Shown: positions 14,857 to 22,216 of the stretch, one piece after another
Layout of the letters: each line of letters starts with the position of its first letter
How positions within the stretch are numbered: position 1 is the stretch's first letter
NCBI GenBank assembly: GCA_045539095.1
Contig: JAZQER010000060.1
Coordinates: forward strand, 1 to 24,174
Reading direction: 5' to 3'
DNA length: 24,174 nt
Source of the DNA: SFWF01 sp045539095
GTDB taxonomy: Bacteria; Bacillota; Clostridia; Oscillospirales; Acutalibacteraceae
Translations under genes and position numbers: made by a program
Notes under the pieces: model-generated
The model's database searches: none
Told to the model about the DNA's origin: nothing
The model's input: the letters and a program-made list of their open reading frames with translations, nothing else

Positions 14857-16071
14857 TTACACACTAAGGCCTGTCATTATGGAAATCATAGGAGAATACA
14901 CTGCTAAAAACAGTGTGCCGATTACGGCACCCATTATTACTAACATTATGGGCTGAATTTTATTAGTGATAGAATTAAGAGAAGTTTCTACCTGCGAATC
15001 AAAGAAGGAGCAGGATCTCGTAAGAACATCATTGAGAGAGTTGGTTTTTTCGCCTATAGTAATCATCTGAATCATCATAGACGGAAAAAGATCATAGCTT
15101 TCAAATGCGTTTGTAAGCGACATACCGCTTCTGATGGATTCTGAAGCTTGTTGGAATCTTCCCAACAGATATCTATTACCCAAAACAATTTCGGTAGAAT
15201 ATAACGCTTCGTTTAAATCCATACCGCTCGAAAGCAAGAGCGCAAAGGCGCGGGCAAAACGGGAAGTGATGATATTAAGCTGGATAGTTTTCAAAATCGG
15301 AATTTTTAGCTTTAACACATCCACATAATATCCAACAAACTGGGTGTGGGAAACCGAGAAAATCAGGAAACCGAGAACTATTAAGCCCACAAGCAGATAT
15401 TGCCAATTAAGTAAAATAAAATCTGAAATAGCATAAACTGCCGCTGTAAGCCCCGTAACCTCTACCTCGAGCTTGGTCAAGGTCTCGCGGAAAGTGGGGA
15501 TTACCACCACCATCATAAGTATCACAATCGCAAGTGTCATTCCTGCAAGCATAAGCGGATACGACATAGCCGATTTCATTTTGCGGCGCAAATTAGAATC
15601 AGTTTCATAATAATCGGATAGCGAGTTGAAAACCTCATCCAGCTTGCCGCTGAGCTCACCAACCTTCACCATGCTTCTGAAGAAGTCGGGGAAAGCCTTT
15701 GATTGCTTTTCCAGAGCGTCTGAAAGGAGAGTGCCGCCCTTTACTTCTTCATAAATAACAGAGATTATTGAGCGGAAATAAGAGGAGTAGGGCTGATTTT
15801 TCAAGATATCGAGGCAGTCCAGAATCGGAATATGTGTGTTAAGCATAATTGAAAACTGGCGGCAAAATGCGGTCAGCTCCGAAATGCTGATTTTTCCTGT
15901 GCCAAGTGTGAAAAAAGCTGAGGGAGTGCCGTTGTCATAAGGCTTAGCAGAAACAAGGAACAGGCTTTGTTTAGCAAGCTGCTGTTCGAGATCTGCCTCA
16001 TCCTTAGCAATAAATGAGCCTTTGATTTTTTGCTTTTGCAGATTTATTGCCGTATAGCGATATTTTTGCAT
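14857..16071 (-). CDS. pilC: Type IV pilus inner-membrane platform protein PilC
   Basis: The 404-residue protein is a GspF/PilC-family platform protein that couples PilB to pilin assembly. It begins MQKYRYTAINLQKQKIKGSF, typical of the family, and holds two GspF domains (about 68-190 and 270-395). In each, a helical cytosolic part (for example ELTAFCRQFSIMLNTHIPIL; SRFARAFALLLSSGMDLNEA) precedes a membrane segment; three membrane spans are visible (about 170-195, 220-240, 375-398). The length is normal. AAGGGAG lies about 9 bases before the ATG. It lies between pilD (18-base gap) and pilB. Confidence 0.95.
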   Translation of the reverse strand: MQKYRYTAINLQKQKIKGSFIAKDEADLEQQLAKQSLFLVSAKPYDNGTPSAFFTLGTGKISISELTAFCRQFSIMLNTHIPILDCLDILKNQPYSSYFRSIISVIYEEVKGGTLLSDALEKQSKAFPDFFRSMVKVGELSGKLDEVFNSLSDYYETDSNLRRKMKSAMSYPLMLAGMTLAIVILMMVVVIPTFRETLTKLEVEVTGLTAAVYAISDFILLNWQYLLVGLIVLGFLIFSVSHTQFVGYYVDVLKLKIPILKTIQLNIITSRFARAFALLLSSGMDLNEALYSTEIVLGNRYLLGRFQQASESIRSGMSLTNAFESYDLFPSMMIQMITIGEKTNSLNDVLTRSCSFFDSQVETSLNSITNKIQPIMLVIMGAVIGTLFLAVYSPMISIMTGLSV

Positions 16072-16089
16072 ACTACATAGCTCCCTTTC

Positions 16090-16893
16090 TTATATTAAAT
16101 CAAACAGATAATCAAGATACCAACGAATAATCGGATTTCCAAAAAACATAGATACTGCCGTGCCAAAAGCCAAGAATGGACCAAACGGATATTCGGTGCG
16201 CTTTTCTGCATGGTTAATATGGTTAGCAGATATCATAAACACCGAGCCGATTATTGATGCAATCAGCATAGCTGGAATAAACTTCTGCCAACCAAGCAGC
16301 AAACCGGCGGCAACAGCATATTTTACATCTCCGAAGCCTAAACCTTCTTGCTTTAATAAAGCCACACTGCCGTAGTATAGGGCGGCGAAAACTATTCCTC
16401 CTGCCAATGCACCGATAAGGTGATCATACCACTGAGTGAGACTGTCGCAGAACATCGCGGCAACACCGCACACCGCCAAAATAATATTAAAGCGGTTAAA
16501 AATGAGCATATGCTCAAGGTCTATAAAGAAAATACATATCAGCGCAGAGGAGGCAACCATAGCCACAGCCATATATAAGACACTTTCATTAAAGAACAGA
16601 AACACTGAGAGCAACCATAAAAGTGCGTTTAATAGCTCCACCGCCATATATCTCGGTGAAATTGGCGCGTGGCAGCTGCGGCAACGACCGCGGATTAAAA
16701 TATAGGACAAAACAGGTATGTTGTCATACCATTTCAGCACATAGTTGCATTGTGTACAATGTGAGGAGGGGCGGGAAAGGCTCATTCCGTTTGGCAGACG
16801 ATAAATAACGACATTCAAAAAACTGCCTACGCAAAGACCCAAAACCCCTGCAAGAATATATACACAGAGTAGTGTGAATTGATGAGAATCCAT
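16090..16893 (-). CDS. pilD: Prepilin peptidase PilD
   Basis: The 267-residue membrane protein is an A24-type prepilin peptidase with about eight hydrophobic segments. It starts with the family motif GSFLNVVIYRLP and has the zinc-type cysteine pairs CTQC (46-49) and CRSC (71-74). The two catalytic aspartates are in FIDLEHM (Asp125) and GLGFGDVKY (Asp189). The N-terminal domain probably also methylates the new N-terminus. It would process the five prepilin-like proteins encoded upstream. The segment after Asp125 reads LIFNRF, without the usual proline. GAGG stands 6 bases before the ATG. Confidence 0.95.
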   Translation of the reverse strand: MDSHQFTLLCVYILAGVLGLCVGSFLNVVIYRLPNGMSLSRPSSHCTQCNYVLKWYDNIPVLSYILIRGRCRSCHAPISPRYMAVELLNALLWLLSVFLFFNESVLYMAVAMVASSALICIFFIDLEHMLIFNRFNIILAVCGVAAMFCDSLTQWYDHLIGALAGGIVFAALYYGSVALLKQEGLGFGDVKYAVAAGLLLGWQKFIPAMLIASIIGSVFMISANHINHAEKRTEYPFGPFLAFGTAVSMFFGNPIIRWYLDYLFDLI

Positions 16894-16912
16894 ATAACAC
16901 CTCAGTTGTGTA

Positions 16913-18079
16913 TTATTGAAAATTATTCATACTGTTAAATTGGGTTACGTGAAAACCGCCCGACATTTCCAGTATTTTGGGAACGGTGCCCTCAAAGACC
17001 ACGGGTGAAAAGACAACACCGTTTTCTTTCTTCTCTTGATTTACCATATCGAACAGAAAACCGTATTCACGGGGAATATTTACATATACGGTATCAATTG
17101 AGCCCTGAGCGGTAATTTTCGGATTGTTTGCTATAAGGTCAAGCGCCCATTTTACGAAAATTCGGAAATTTTCATATACAAATCCGCGAGCATCAGAAGG
17201 AGTCTCGCGAAGCATAAATCTCGGCAATTTACGTCCGCCGCGAACCTCAACAATTTCTTCTTCGATACTGTCGTCCTCGGCAACATATGCTTCAACAACG
17301 GGCGAAATCTCATCTTCCGCGTTCAGCTCGTCGTTATCGCTCAAGGTTGTTAGCTGTTTTGCCTTAGCTCGCTCTTTAGCATTGAGTACCAACAATTCAG
17401 CACTTGAATGGTCAAACAACAAATCCTCGGCAGCAAGCTGGGATTTATATAGCATGGAGTGACCGAACGGCAAATTATAAGCTCCCAAGGTTCTTCCCTT
17501 ATTAACAAACGCAAAGCGAGAGCAGTTTTCCTTAATATCAAGAATAAGGCAGTTTGCGGTTTTTATCTTTTGATTGAGAGCCATAGCACCGTTTGCCATA
17601 GCGTTAGCGGCGAAGGTAATATTGTGCACCGAGCCGCCGTTTTTTTTGCACACTTCGTTAAATTTCTTTATAAGCTCTTTGCGCACGCCAACCAGTCCAT
17701 AGACTCCGTTTTGTTTGGTCTGGGAGAGAGGGAAGGTGTTATATTCAATATCGTCTTTGTTTTTATATACAGTGCCTATAACCAGATTGAGCGAGTTTTC
17801 AACCGCTTTTTTCCCTAAGTTTGGAATAGTGATCATATCGGTAAGGAACAGAAAGTCTGACAAAATGAGAGATATGTTTGACAAAGATACCTGAGGGAAT
17901 TTTTGCTTATACATATTTAACAGATTTGAAAATTCCTCAAAGAAAGAGGCGTCAATGCTTGTTGAACGATAACTCGCAACAACATAACGGTTAGCATTGT
18001 TTTCAACACCTGTATAAAAATGGATGCGGTTATAGTCAGCGTTTACAAAGATTGTTAATGTAATAGGACTATTGGCCAT
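16913..18079 (-). CDS. pilM: PilM-like actin-fold pilus assembly protein (divergent)
   Basis: The 388-residue protein has no membrane segment. Its pattern matches the PilM/FtsA actin-like ATPase fold: an N-terminal subdomain (VNADYNRIHFYTGV), the region SLILSDFLFLTDMITIP, and a phosphate-2-like strand-turn LILDIKENCSRFAFVNKGR (178-196). PilM normally docks on PilN and the PilB/PilC machine at the cytoplasmic membrane. Residues about 248-278 form an acidic insert (NDELNAEDE, AEDDSIEEEIVEV) unusual for PilM. The assignment rests on this pattern and on position between pseudopilin genes and pilD, so it is less certain than PilB/C/D. AAAGGAG lies 8 bases before the ATG. No pilN or pilO is adjacent. 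Confidence 0.7.
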   Translation of the reverse strand: MANSPITLTIFVNADYNRIHFYTGVENNANRYVVASYRSTSIDASFFEEFSNLLNMYKQKFPQVSLSNISLILSDFLFLTDMITIPNLGKKAVENSLNLVIGTVYKNKDDIEYNTFPLSQTKQNGVYGLVGVRKELIKKFNEVCKKNGGSVHNITFAANAMANGAMALNQKIKTANCLILDIKENCSRFAFVNKGRTLGAYNLPFGHSMLYKSQLAAEDLLFDHSSAELLVLNAKERAKAKQLTTLSDNDELNAEDEISPVVEAYVAEDDSIEEEIVEVRGGRKLPRFMLRETPSDARGFVYENFRIFVKWALDLIANNPKITAQGSIDTVYVNIPREYGFLFDMVNQEKKENGVVFSPVVFEGTVPKILEMSGGFHVTQFNSMNNFQ

Positions 18080-18092
18080 ACGTCACACTCCT

Positions 18093-18464
18093 TTAGTTTG
18101 TTTCCCAGACTGAAATTCGGTAAGTACCGTCAACGTTTTGCAATACTACGCGAAGCAGAACGGTTTCAGAGTCTTTCTCTTTGACGGTAAGATTCAGACC
18201 ATCAATCAAAATATCATAGTCGGGGTAGTAGGATACCCAGGAAAAATCTCCGCTGCCTGCTGTGGCGCAAAAGCTTTGAGCTATTTGTTCGGTTGCAACC
18301 GTGCGGATAAGCTCCTTTTCCGCTTTGACTTTCTTATCGTGATGCAATAGCGAAGTTGCAGTAATCATAACCGAAAACGAAAAGGTGATGACCATAACAA
18401 GCAACGCCATTTCTATTGCTATGCCGCGTCTGTCGTAAAGCTGCTTGCGTAAACGGTTTATCAT
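18093..18464 (-). CDS. Prepilin-like minor protein with atypical glutamate position
   Basis: The 123-residue protein begins MINRLRKQLYDRRGIAIEMA and then a hydrophobic helix, the layout of a class III signal peptide with cleavage after Gly14. The glutamate is at +4 (Glu18), not the usual +5, so it may be a GspK/PilX- or TadE-like minor component. Its globular part (about 45-123) is mixed and unrecognised, with WVSYYPDYDILIDG as the most distinct stretch. The ATG overlaps the preceding stop by one base (TGATG); an in-frame GTG at 18467 is possible. AAGGAGG is just upstream. pilM follows after 13 bases. Confidence 0.75.
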   Translation of the reverse strand: MINRLRKQLYDRRGIAIEMALLVMVITFSFSVMITATSLLHHDKKVKAEKELIRTVATEQIAQSFCATAGSGDFSWVSYYPDYDILIDGLNLTVKEKDSETVLLRVVLQNVDGTYRISVWETN

Positions 18465-18880
18465 CACTGCGACCCTCCTTCGTAGTTGTTGGGATAGCTG
18501 AACGAATATATTTCTTCGCCGTTTGATTTTACGGCGGTGTATTCAAAATAATTTTCAGAATAATCGGCTTTTACCGTCACGGTATATCCGTTGCCGCTGA
18601 GAAGGAGAGAGCCGTCATCCTGTGTTTCATAGGAATCTGTCTTGCTGAGAGCTTCAACAAATTCATCTTCGTTTTCTGCATAGCGGAAGCAGGCTAAGGT
18701 GTTTTCCGCAGCAATTTTTGCTTCGACAACTGAGAAGCTGTCTTTTTCTACATTTACCGAATACATAACTAATGATAATGCGGCCGAGCTGATGATTCCG
18801 ATAATTACAAGCGCAACTACTACTTCTGTTATAGTTACGCCGCGGCGAGAACGGAGCAGAAGCTTTGTGTTAGATTTCAT
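18464..18880 (-). CDS. Prepilin-like protein (pseudopilin)
   Basis: The 138-residue protein has a type IV prepilin signal, RSRRG|VTITEVVVALVIIG, with the cleavage glycine at 14 and glutamate at +5 (Glu19). A hydrophobic helix and a small globular domain rich in acidic and aromatic residues (ENYFEYTAVKSNGEEIYSFS) follow. By analogy with minor pilins it would prime or cap the pilus. I chose the ATG at 18880, with GGAGG 7 bases upstream; the earlier in-frame start at 18910 lies inside the upstream gene and lacks a site. The end overlaps the next gene. Confidence 0.85.
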   Translation of the reverse strand: MKSNTKLLLRSRRGVTITEVVVALVIIGIISSAALSLVMYSVNVEKDSFSVVEAKIAAENTLACFRYAENEDEFVEALSKTDSYETQDDGSLLLSGNGYTVTVKADYSENYFEYTAVKSNGEEIYSFSYPNNYEGGSQ

Positions 18881-18896
18881 ACTGTGTCCTCCATTC

Positions 18897-19427
18897 TTAC
18901 GATAAAGCATCGCCGATGTGCGAGTTTACGCAAAAAGTCGATTGCTGCTGTATGGGAGCGCCATCCATTTTAGGAATAACATATTTGGCGGTGCAAAACC
19001 ATATTGCATCCTCGAGCTGACCGTCATCTGTTTTCTTTAGTTCTTCGAATTGAAACTCTTTTATTTCATCGATAGGACAATTTATTGTTTTGTCATCGGG
19101 TAAGGTTGCGTTAAATTCATCTTCGTTAAGTTCGGCGCTGTATAAAATGCCGTCAACAGTAGCAATAAGGCTTTTTCCGTCTAACGAAACCGTAACCTCA
19201 GCGTCATAAACATTGGTTACTTGGTCTATCCAATTTTCTATTACCACCTTGCTAAGTCGCAAATCATCAGCAACGCGGTTTTTGGTTGTAGCAGCCATGC
19301 TGCGAGTGTGTACCATTACGGAAAAAGATACTACGAGCAATGACACAATGCTGATAAGCGCCAATACCACACTCAATTCAGTAAGAGTTGTGCCTTTTAA
19401 AGACCTCTTACGGTATGCGTTAATCAT
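18897..19427 (-). CDS. Prepilin-like protein (pseudopilin)
   Basis: The 176-residue protein has the prepilin signal SLKG|TTLTELSVVLALISIV, with glycine at 12 and glutamate at +5 (Glu17), followed by a hydrophobic helix and a globular domain (about 45-176). It has two cysteines near the end (FCTAKYV, TFCVNS) that could form a disulfide; this suggests an extracellular fold. A perfect AAGGAGG lies 10 bases before the ATG. It is the first of three closely spaced pseudopilin genes; 16 bases separate it from the next. A 270-base gap with hairpins lies upstream. Confidence 0.88.
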   Translation of the reverse strand: MINAYRKRSLKGTTLTELSVVLALISIVSLLVVSFSVMVHTRSMAATTKNRVADDLRLSKVVIENWIDQVTNVYDAEVTVSLDGKSLIATVDGILYSAELNEDEFNATLPDDKTINCPIDEIKEFQFEELKKTDDGQLEDAIWFCTAKYVIPKMDGAPIQQQSTFCVNSHIGDALS

Positions 19428-19518
19428 AATGTGCCATCCTCCTTAAGTGTTAATATAGCAACTTTTGGGTTGCCAAAAAGATAATAGAATAAAATGAGTA
19501 TTCAAAACTAATATCACA

Positions 19519-19543
19519 GTGCCATTTCGACTCGAAATGGCAC
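19519..19543. repeat. Perfect 11-bp inverted repeat between pilin genes
   Basis: GTGCCATTTCG and CGAAATGGCAC pair perfectly around three bases. No T-run follows on either strand, so it is not a classic terminator. It lies between the small-pilin terminator and the pseudopilin genes and could be an operator or an RNA processing or stability hairpin. A smaller repeat, GCAAC / GTTGC, lies at 19459-19473. The 19428-19697 gap has no credible gene. Confidence 0.6.
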
Positions 19544-19611
19544 CAAATAATCTGTTTTTCACTTTGGACATTTCAAATATATTTAATACCAACGTTTGAA
19601 AAAACCGTAAT

Positions 19612-19650
19612 ATTAAAGACACCGCAACACCCCAAGAGGAGTTGCGGTGT
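19612..19650 (-). terminator. Terminator after the small pilin gene
   Basis: On the - strand ACACCGCAAC and GTTGCGGTGT form a perfect 10-bp stem, followed by CTTTAATATT. It stands about 48 bases after the pilin stop and would uncouple abundant pilin expression from the assembly genes downstream. Confidence 0.7.
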
Positions 19651-19697
19651 TTGATGATATTCAGTTGAAACAACGCTTACGCAGCTGATGAGGTTGA

Positions 19698-20039
19698 TTA
19701 ATCAGTAAAAGTCTTAAGTTCGATTTCTGCATCTGCATTAGCCGGCTTCTCTATATACTTGTCATTGTCAGCAATAGTAACGGGTTCCTTGCTTAGCTTA
19801 CCGTTCTCAACCTTGTAGTACACGTCATCCTTTACTTTAATGAAGTATACTGTCTCAACATCGGCATCTTCCTGAGCTACATATTCAACCATAAGATTAC
19901 GAGCTGCCTGAAGATCGGAAGAATTATTTGCCTTGTTAATGATAGAAGAGAAAGTAGGGATAAGAACTGCAGCAAGAATTGCAATAACAGCGATTACAAT
20001 AACAAGCTCAGTGATAGTAAAACCTTTACGATTTTTCAT
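19698..20039 (-). CDS. Type IV pilin, probable major subunit
   Basis: The 113-residue protein has a canonical prepilin signal, MKNRKG|FTITELVIVIAVIAIL: cleavage after Gly6, Phe at +1, Glu at +5, and a hydrophobic helix to about residue 30. The short C-terminal domain (DVYYKVENGKLSKEPV...) lacks a disulfide pair. AAAGGAGG lies 8 bases before the ATG, the strongest site of the cluster. Hairpins on both sides suggest separate, high expression, which fits a major subunit. The N-terminal 40 residues are almost the same as those of the 419-residue pilin next door, so the two could copolymerise. Confidence 0.9.
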   Translation of the reverse strand: MKNRKGFTITELVIVIAVIAILAAVLIPTFSSIINKANNSSDLQAARNLMVEYVAQEDADVETVYFIKVKDDVYYKVENGKLSKEPVTIADNDKYIEKPANADAEIELKTFTD

Positions 20040-20064
20040 AATAGTTTCCTCCTTTAAAAATGGT

Positions 20065-20095
20065 GCAGCCTGAGCCCGAAGCAGGCTCGGGCTGC
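20065..20095. terminator. GC-rich hairpin between the two pilin genes
   Basis: The arms 20065-20076 (GCAGCCTGAGCC) and 20084-20095 (GGCTCGGGCTGC) pair with one wobble. On the + strand GATTTTTTT follows; on the - strand, the direction of the genes, ACCATTTTT follows. It may act as a partial terminator that lowers or processes read-through from the long pilin into the small pilin. Confidence 0.6.
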
Positions 20096-20159
20096 GATTT
20101 TTTTAATCGTCTCTAATTTTTAACTTTATAGTAATTTACGCCGTAAACGCACTTACTTA

Positions 20160-21419
20160 TTAGTTAACGCTAATGGTTACCTTTCCGTCAGCAATCGTTA
20201 CGACACCGGTGCCGCCCGAGAAAATGCACAGATTCTTCCACGCAGCCTCGCCTGCAGCGCAGAGTTCCTTGTAGGTCTTGGTTACGCCGTTGCACACGAA
20301 GGTGCCGTCGGTAATCACAACGGAAGAAACACCATACGTATCCGTCTGGATATAGAAGATGGCATCGCAGTGATTATTATACGACGAGGACTTATTACCG
20401 GTAGAAACATGCGTACCGCCGTTAATCACGATCTTGCCGCCTTGAGACACAAAGAAAGGAACGGCCGCTTCAGTATTTGTGTTATTCAGGGTCGAGACAG
20501 CACCTTGACCTCCGCAGGAGACGGTCACAGCATAGTTGCCGGCCTTCACAGTGGCATCATTCAGTTCAATTTTTGCACTACCGTCAGTGTTGTTACAACC
20601 GCTAATACCATTCTTATCACCGATAACTGTAGTGCCGTTCAAAACAAGCTCACCGGCCTTGTCAAAGCCAACAGCAGTGCTGGAGGGGCCGTTCTCGTTG
20701 GTGTAGGTACCAGAGCCGCCAATGTTGCCACCATTGATAGTCAGCTTACCAGTAGCGACACTGACAGGAATGCCGGTGATGGTACCGCTGGTGTTCAGAG
20801 TGGCATCACCCATCTCGATGGTGATATCAGCATTAGCCTTGTCTACCTTCAGAATATTTGCGCTGTCCAGAACAACGCTCTCGTCCACATACATGGTCTG
20901 CACGCCGCCTGCAGCCAGAGCTTCAGAGAAGTCCTTGGCATCAGCGTACATATCCATAACATTGACCTTAGCTGCTTTCAGGGTTTCGTCGGCCTTCAAC
21001 ATCTCGGCAACTTCTCTGTCAGCAGTAGCAAAGTACCAGGTTTCGCCGATAGCGGGATAGTCTTTTTCGGAGGCAAAGATGACTTTATAGTTTTTCTCGC
21101 CGTCAACTAGTAGGAACTGGTTGGTGGTTGACTCCCACACAAAGTAGCAGTTCTCAGTAGTGGGGTTCAGGTTGGAAATGATGTAGCCTGCATCTCGTGC
21201 AGCGCTCAGAACCTCGCTGAACTCGTCGATTTCATCTTCTTCGGCTTCGGCCATAGCCAGAGCAGTGTTCAGGTTTCTGACCATCTGAATGTCGGCAGAC
21301 TGATTTGCCTTCTTGATAAGGCTGGCAAATGTCGGAATCAACACCGCTGCCAGGATGGCGATCACAACAATAACGATAACAAGCTCGGTAATTGTGAAGC
21401 CTTTACGTGTGTTTTTCAT
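20160..21419 (-). CDS. Large prepilin with C-terminal beta-helix-like domain
   Basis: The 419-residue protein starts with a canonical prepilin signal (MKNTRKG|FTITELVIVIVVIA; Gly7, Glu at +5) and the pilin helix. A spacer-like alpha/beta region (40-165) follows. Residues about 175-419 contain repeated short strands with turns, for example LTINGGNIGG (226-235), LVLNGTTVIG, IELNDATVKAG, IVINGGTHVSTG (330-341), VVITDGTFVCNG and VVTIADGKVTI. That is the look of a right-handed parallel beta-helix. Most pilins have about 110-200 residues, so this is an elongated pilin, perhaps a tip adhesin. Codons favour CTG (Leu) and CAG far more than the neighbours, which suggests transfer or domain swapping. 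Its promoter is at 21505-21533; the Shine-Dalgarno is weak. Confidence 0.85.
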   Translation of the reverse strand: MKNTRKGFTITELVIVIVVIAILAAVLIPTFASLIKKANQSADIQMVRNLNTALAMAEAEEDEIDEFSEVLSAARDAGYIISNLNPTTENCYFVWESTTNQFLLVDGEKNYKVIFASEKDYPAIGETWYFATADREVAEMLKADETLKAAKVNVMDMYADAKDFSEALAAGGVQTMYVDESVVLDSANILKVDKANADITIEMGDATLNTSGTITGIPVSVATGKLTINGGNIGGSGTYTNENGPSSTAVGFDKAGELVLNGTTVIGDKNGISGCNNTDGSAKIELNDATVKAGNYAVTVSCGGQGAVSTLNNTNTEAAVPFFVSQGGKIVINGGTHVSTGNKSSSYNNHCDAIFYIQTDTYGVSSVVITDGTFVCNGVTKTYKELCAAGEAAWKNLCIFSGGTGVVTIADGKVTISVN

Positions 21420-21452
21420 AATTTACGTCACTTCTTTCTTAAAATTTTATTA

Positions 21453-21469
21453 AGTTGCAGGAAGCAACT
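21453..21469 (-). promoter_or_regulatory. Leader hairpin of the large pilin gene
   Basis: AGTTGC and GCAACT form a 6-bp stem with a 5-base loop in the 5' leader, about 35 bases before the ATG. With a poor ribosome binding site downstream (AAGAAG...), it may modulate translation or mRNA stability. Confidence 0.4.
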
Positions 21470-21504
21470 CAATAATGTTTGATGTATAGGAACATCTTGC
21501 TTAC

Positions 21505-21533
21505 ATTATACTACACGATTATGGAAAAAGCAA
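21505..21533 (-). promoter_or_regulatory. Promoter of the pilus cluster
   Basis: On the - strand TTGCTT (21528-21533) and TATAAT (21505-21510) are spaced by 17 bases, giving a leader of about 80 bases before the large pilin gene. Confidence 0.7.
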
Positions 21534-21678
21534 ATGTTTTTGTCAAAATTTAGTGTAATTTCTTAAATGCATATTAATTCGTTAGTTATCTATTGCAAAA
21601 ATCAAAATCTTGGGGTTTGCAAGGACTAAATTTTTGCAAATCAGTATTATTTTAAAACAGTATTGCAATTAAGACAAC

Positions 21679-21757
21679 GTAGGGGCGGATATTATCCGCC
21701 CGAATATACCGAAAACTGTACGGTGCGCATAAACGGGCGTTTATTAAACGCCCCTAC
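21679..21757. repeat. MITE-like palindromic element
   Basis: The 79-bp element has terminal inverted repeats GTAGGGGCG / CGCCCCTAC. Each end folds as a small hairpin (GGGCGGAT-ATT-ATCCGCCC and GGGCGTTTA-T-TAAACGCCC). Elements with this GTAGGGGCG end are common between genes in gut Firmicutes, as I recall. There is no coding capacity, and a target-site duplication is not evident. Confidence 0.75.
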
Positions 21758-21894
21758 ACCTTCTCTGCTTGGTTTGACGAGGTTCGCCTCTCGCCAACTT
21801 AAGTTAGAACGAGCTCAGCCGATTTAAGACAGTGGCATTTTGCTATACGTTAAGGTATATTATACCGAGGGCTTGTTTTATTCGCATTATATAT

Positions 21895-22030
21895 AAAAAA
21901 TCCCAACCGATTTCTCGGTGGGGACGGATTGGTTATTGTGGAACGACACTTGAGGTAGTTCCCTACATAGATTTTTTATTTCATATCCTTGATAGCAGCC
22001 TGTGGTGAGGGACACAAAAGAGGGGAAATT
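21895..22030 (-). repeat. Terminator-containing intergenic repeat, copy 3
   Basis: On the - strand it begins AATTTCCCCTCTTTTGTG, continues with CCACAGGCTGCTATCAAGG, and ends in a hairpin, CCCCACCG / CGGTTGGG, followed by ATTTTTTATA. Both ends match copy 1 (12143-12247), while the middle differs and is about 30 bases longer. Like copy 1 it sits directly after the stop of a - strand reading frame, here a pseudogene. Confidence 0.7.
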
Positions 22031-22039
22031 TTGTTTGAT

Positions 22040-22216
22040 TTATTCCGCAATATAATCAGAAATCAGTGCCTCAAACTGTTCGTCATTAAAGAAGAAATAA
22101 CCATAGTTGTTCGTTCCGTCCTTGTTAAAGCATTGTGCATCTGGGTGTATTAAATCAAAATCTCCGCTGAAAGAAAAATTAAGTGTTATTCCGTCTTTGA
22201 CGGAGTGATATTTTTG
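22040..22216 (-). pseudogene. 3' fragment of an unidentified gene
   Basis: A protein-like reading frame of 58 codons ends at TAA (22040-22042) and includes ITLNFSFSGDFDLIHPDAQ and YFFFNDEQFEALISDYIAE, a composition unlike random translation. Going upstream it is closed by an in-frame TAG (22217-22219); past that the same frame stays open to an ATG at 22270, but there it runs through the hairpin array. No ribosome binding site is evident. I do not recognise the family. It is probably a gene end cut off by the array, with the repeat module as its old terminator. Confidence 0.5.

Larger units (their letters stand above)
21534..22039. other. Gene-poor repeat-bearing intergenic region
   Basis: No credible gene was found here on either strand. 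It contains AT-rich DNA with several TTGCAAA-like words (21534-21678), the MITE-like element at 21679-21757, a short GAGG-TTCG-CCTC hairpin near 21780, and terminator repeat copy 3. From about 21800 to 21890 nothing was recognised. Confidence 0.6.

Noticed and set aside
19443..19673. A 76-codon - strand frame between pilin genes
   Set aside because: It contains the pilin terminator and the 11-bp inverted repeat and lacks a ribosome binding site.
20370..21110. A 246-codon open frame on the + strand
   Set aside because: It is antisense to the large pilin gene, has no ribosome binding site or recognisable motif, and arises from that gene's codon composition.
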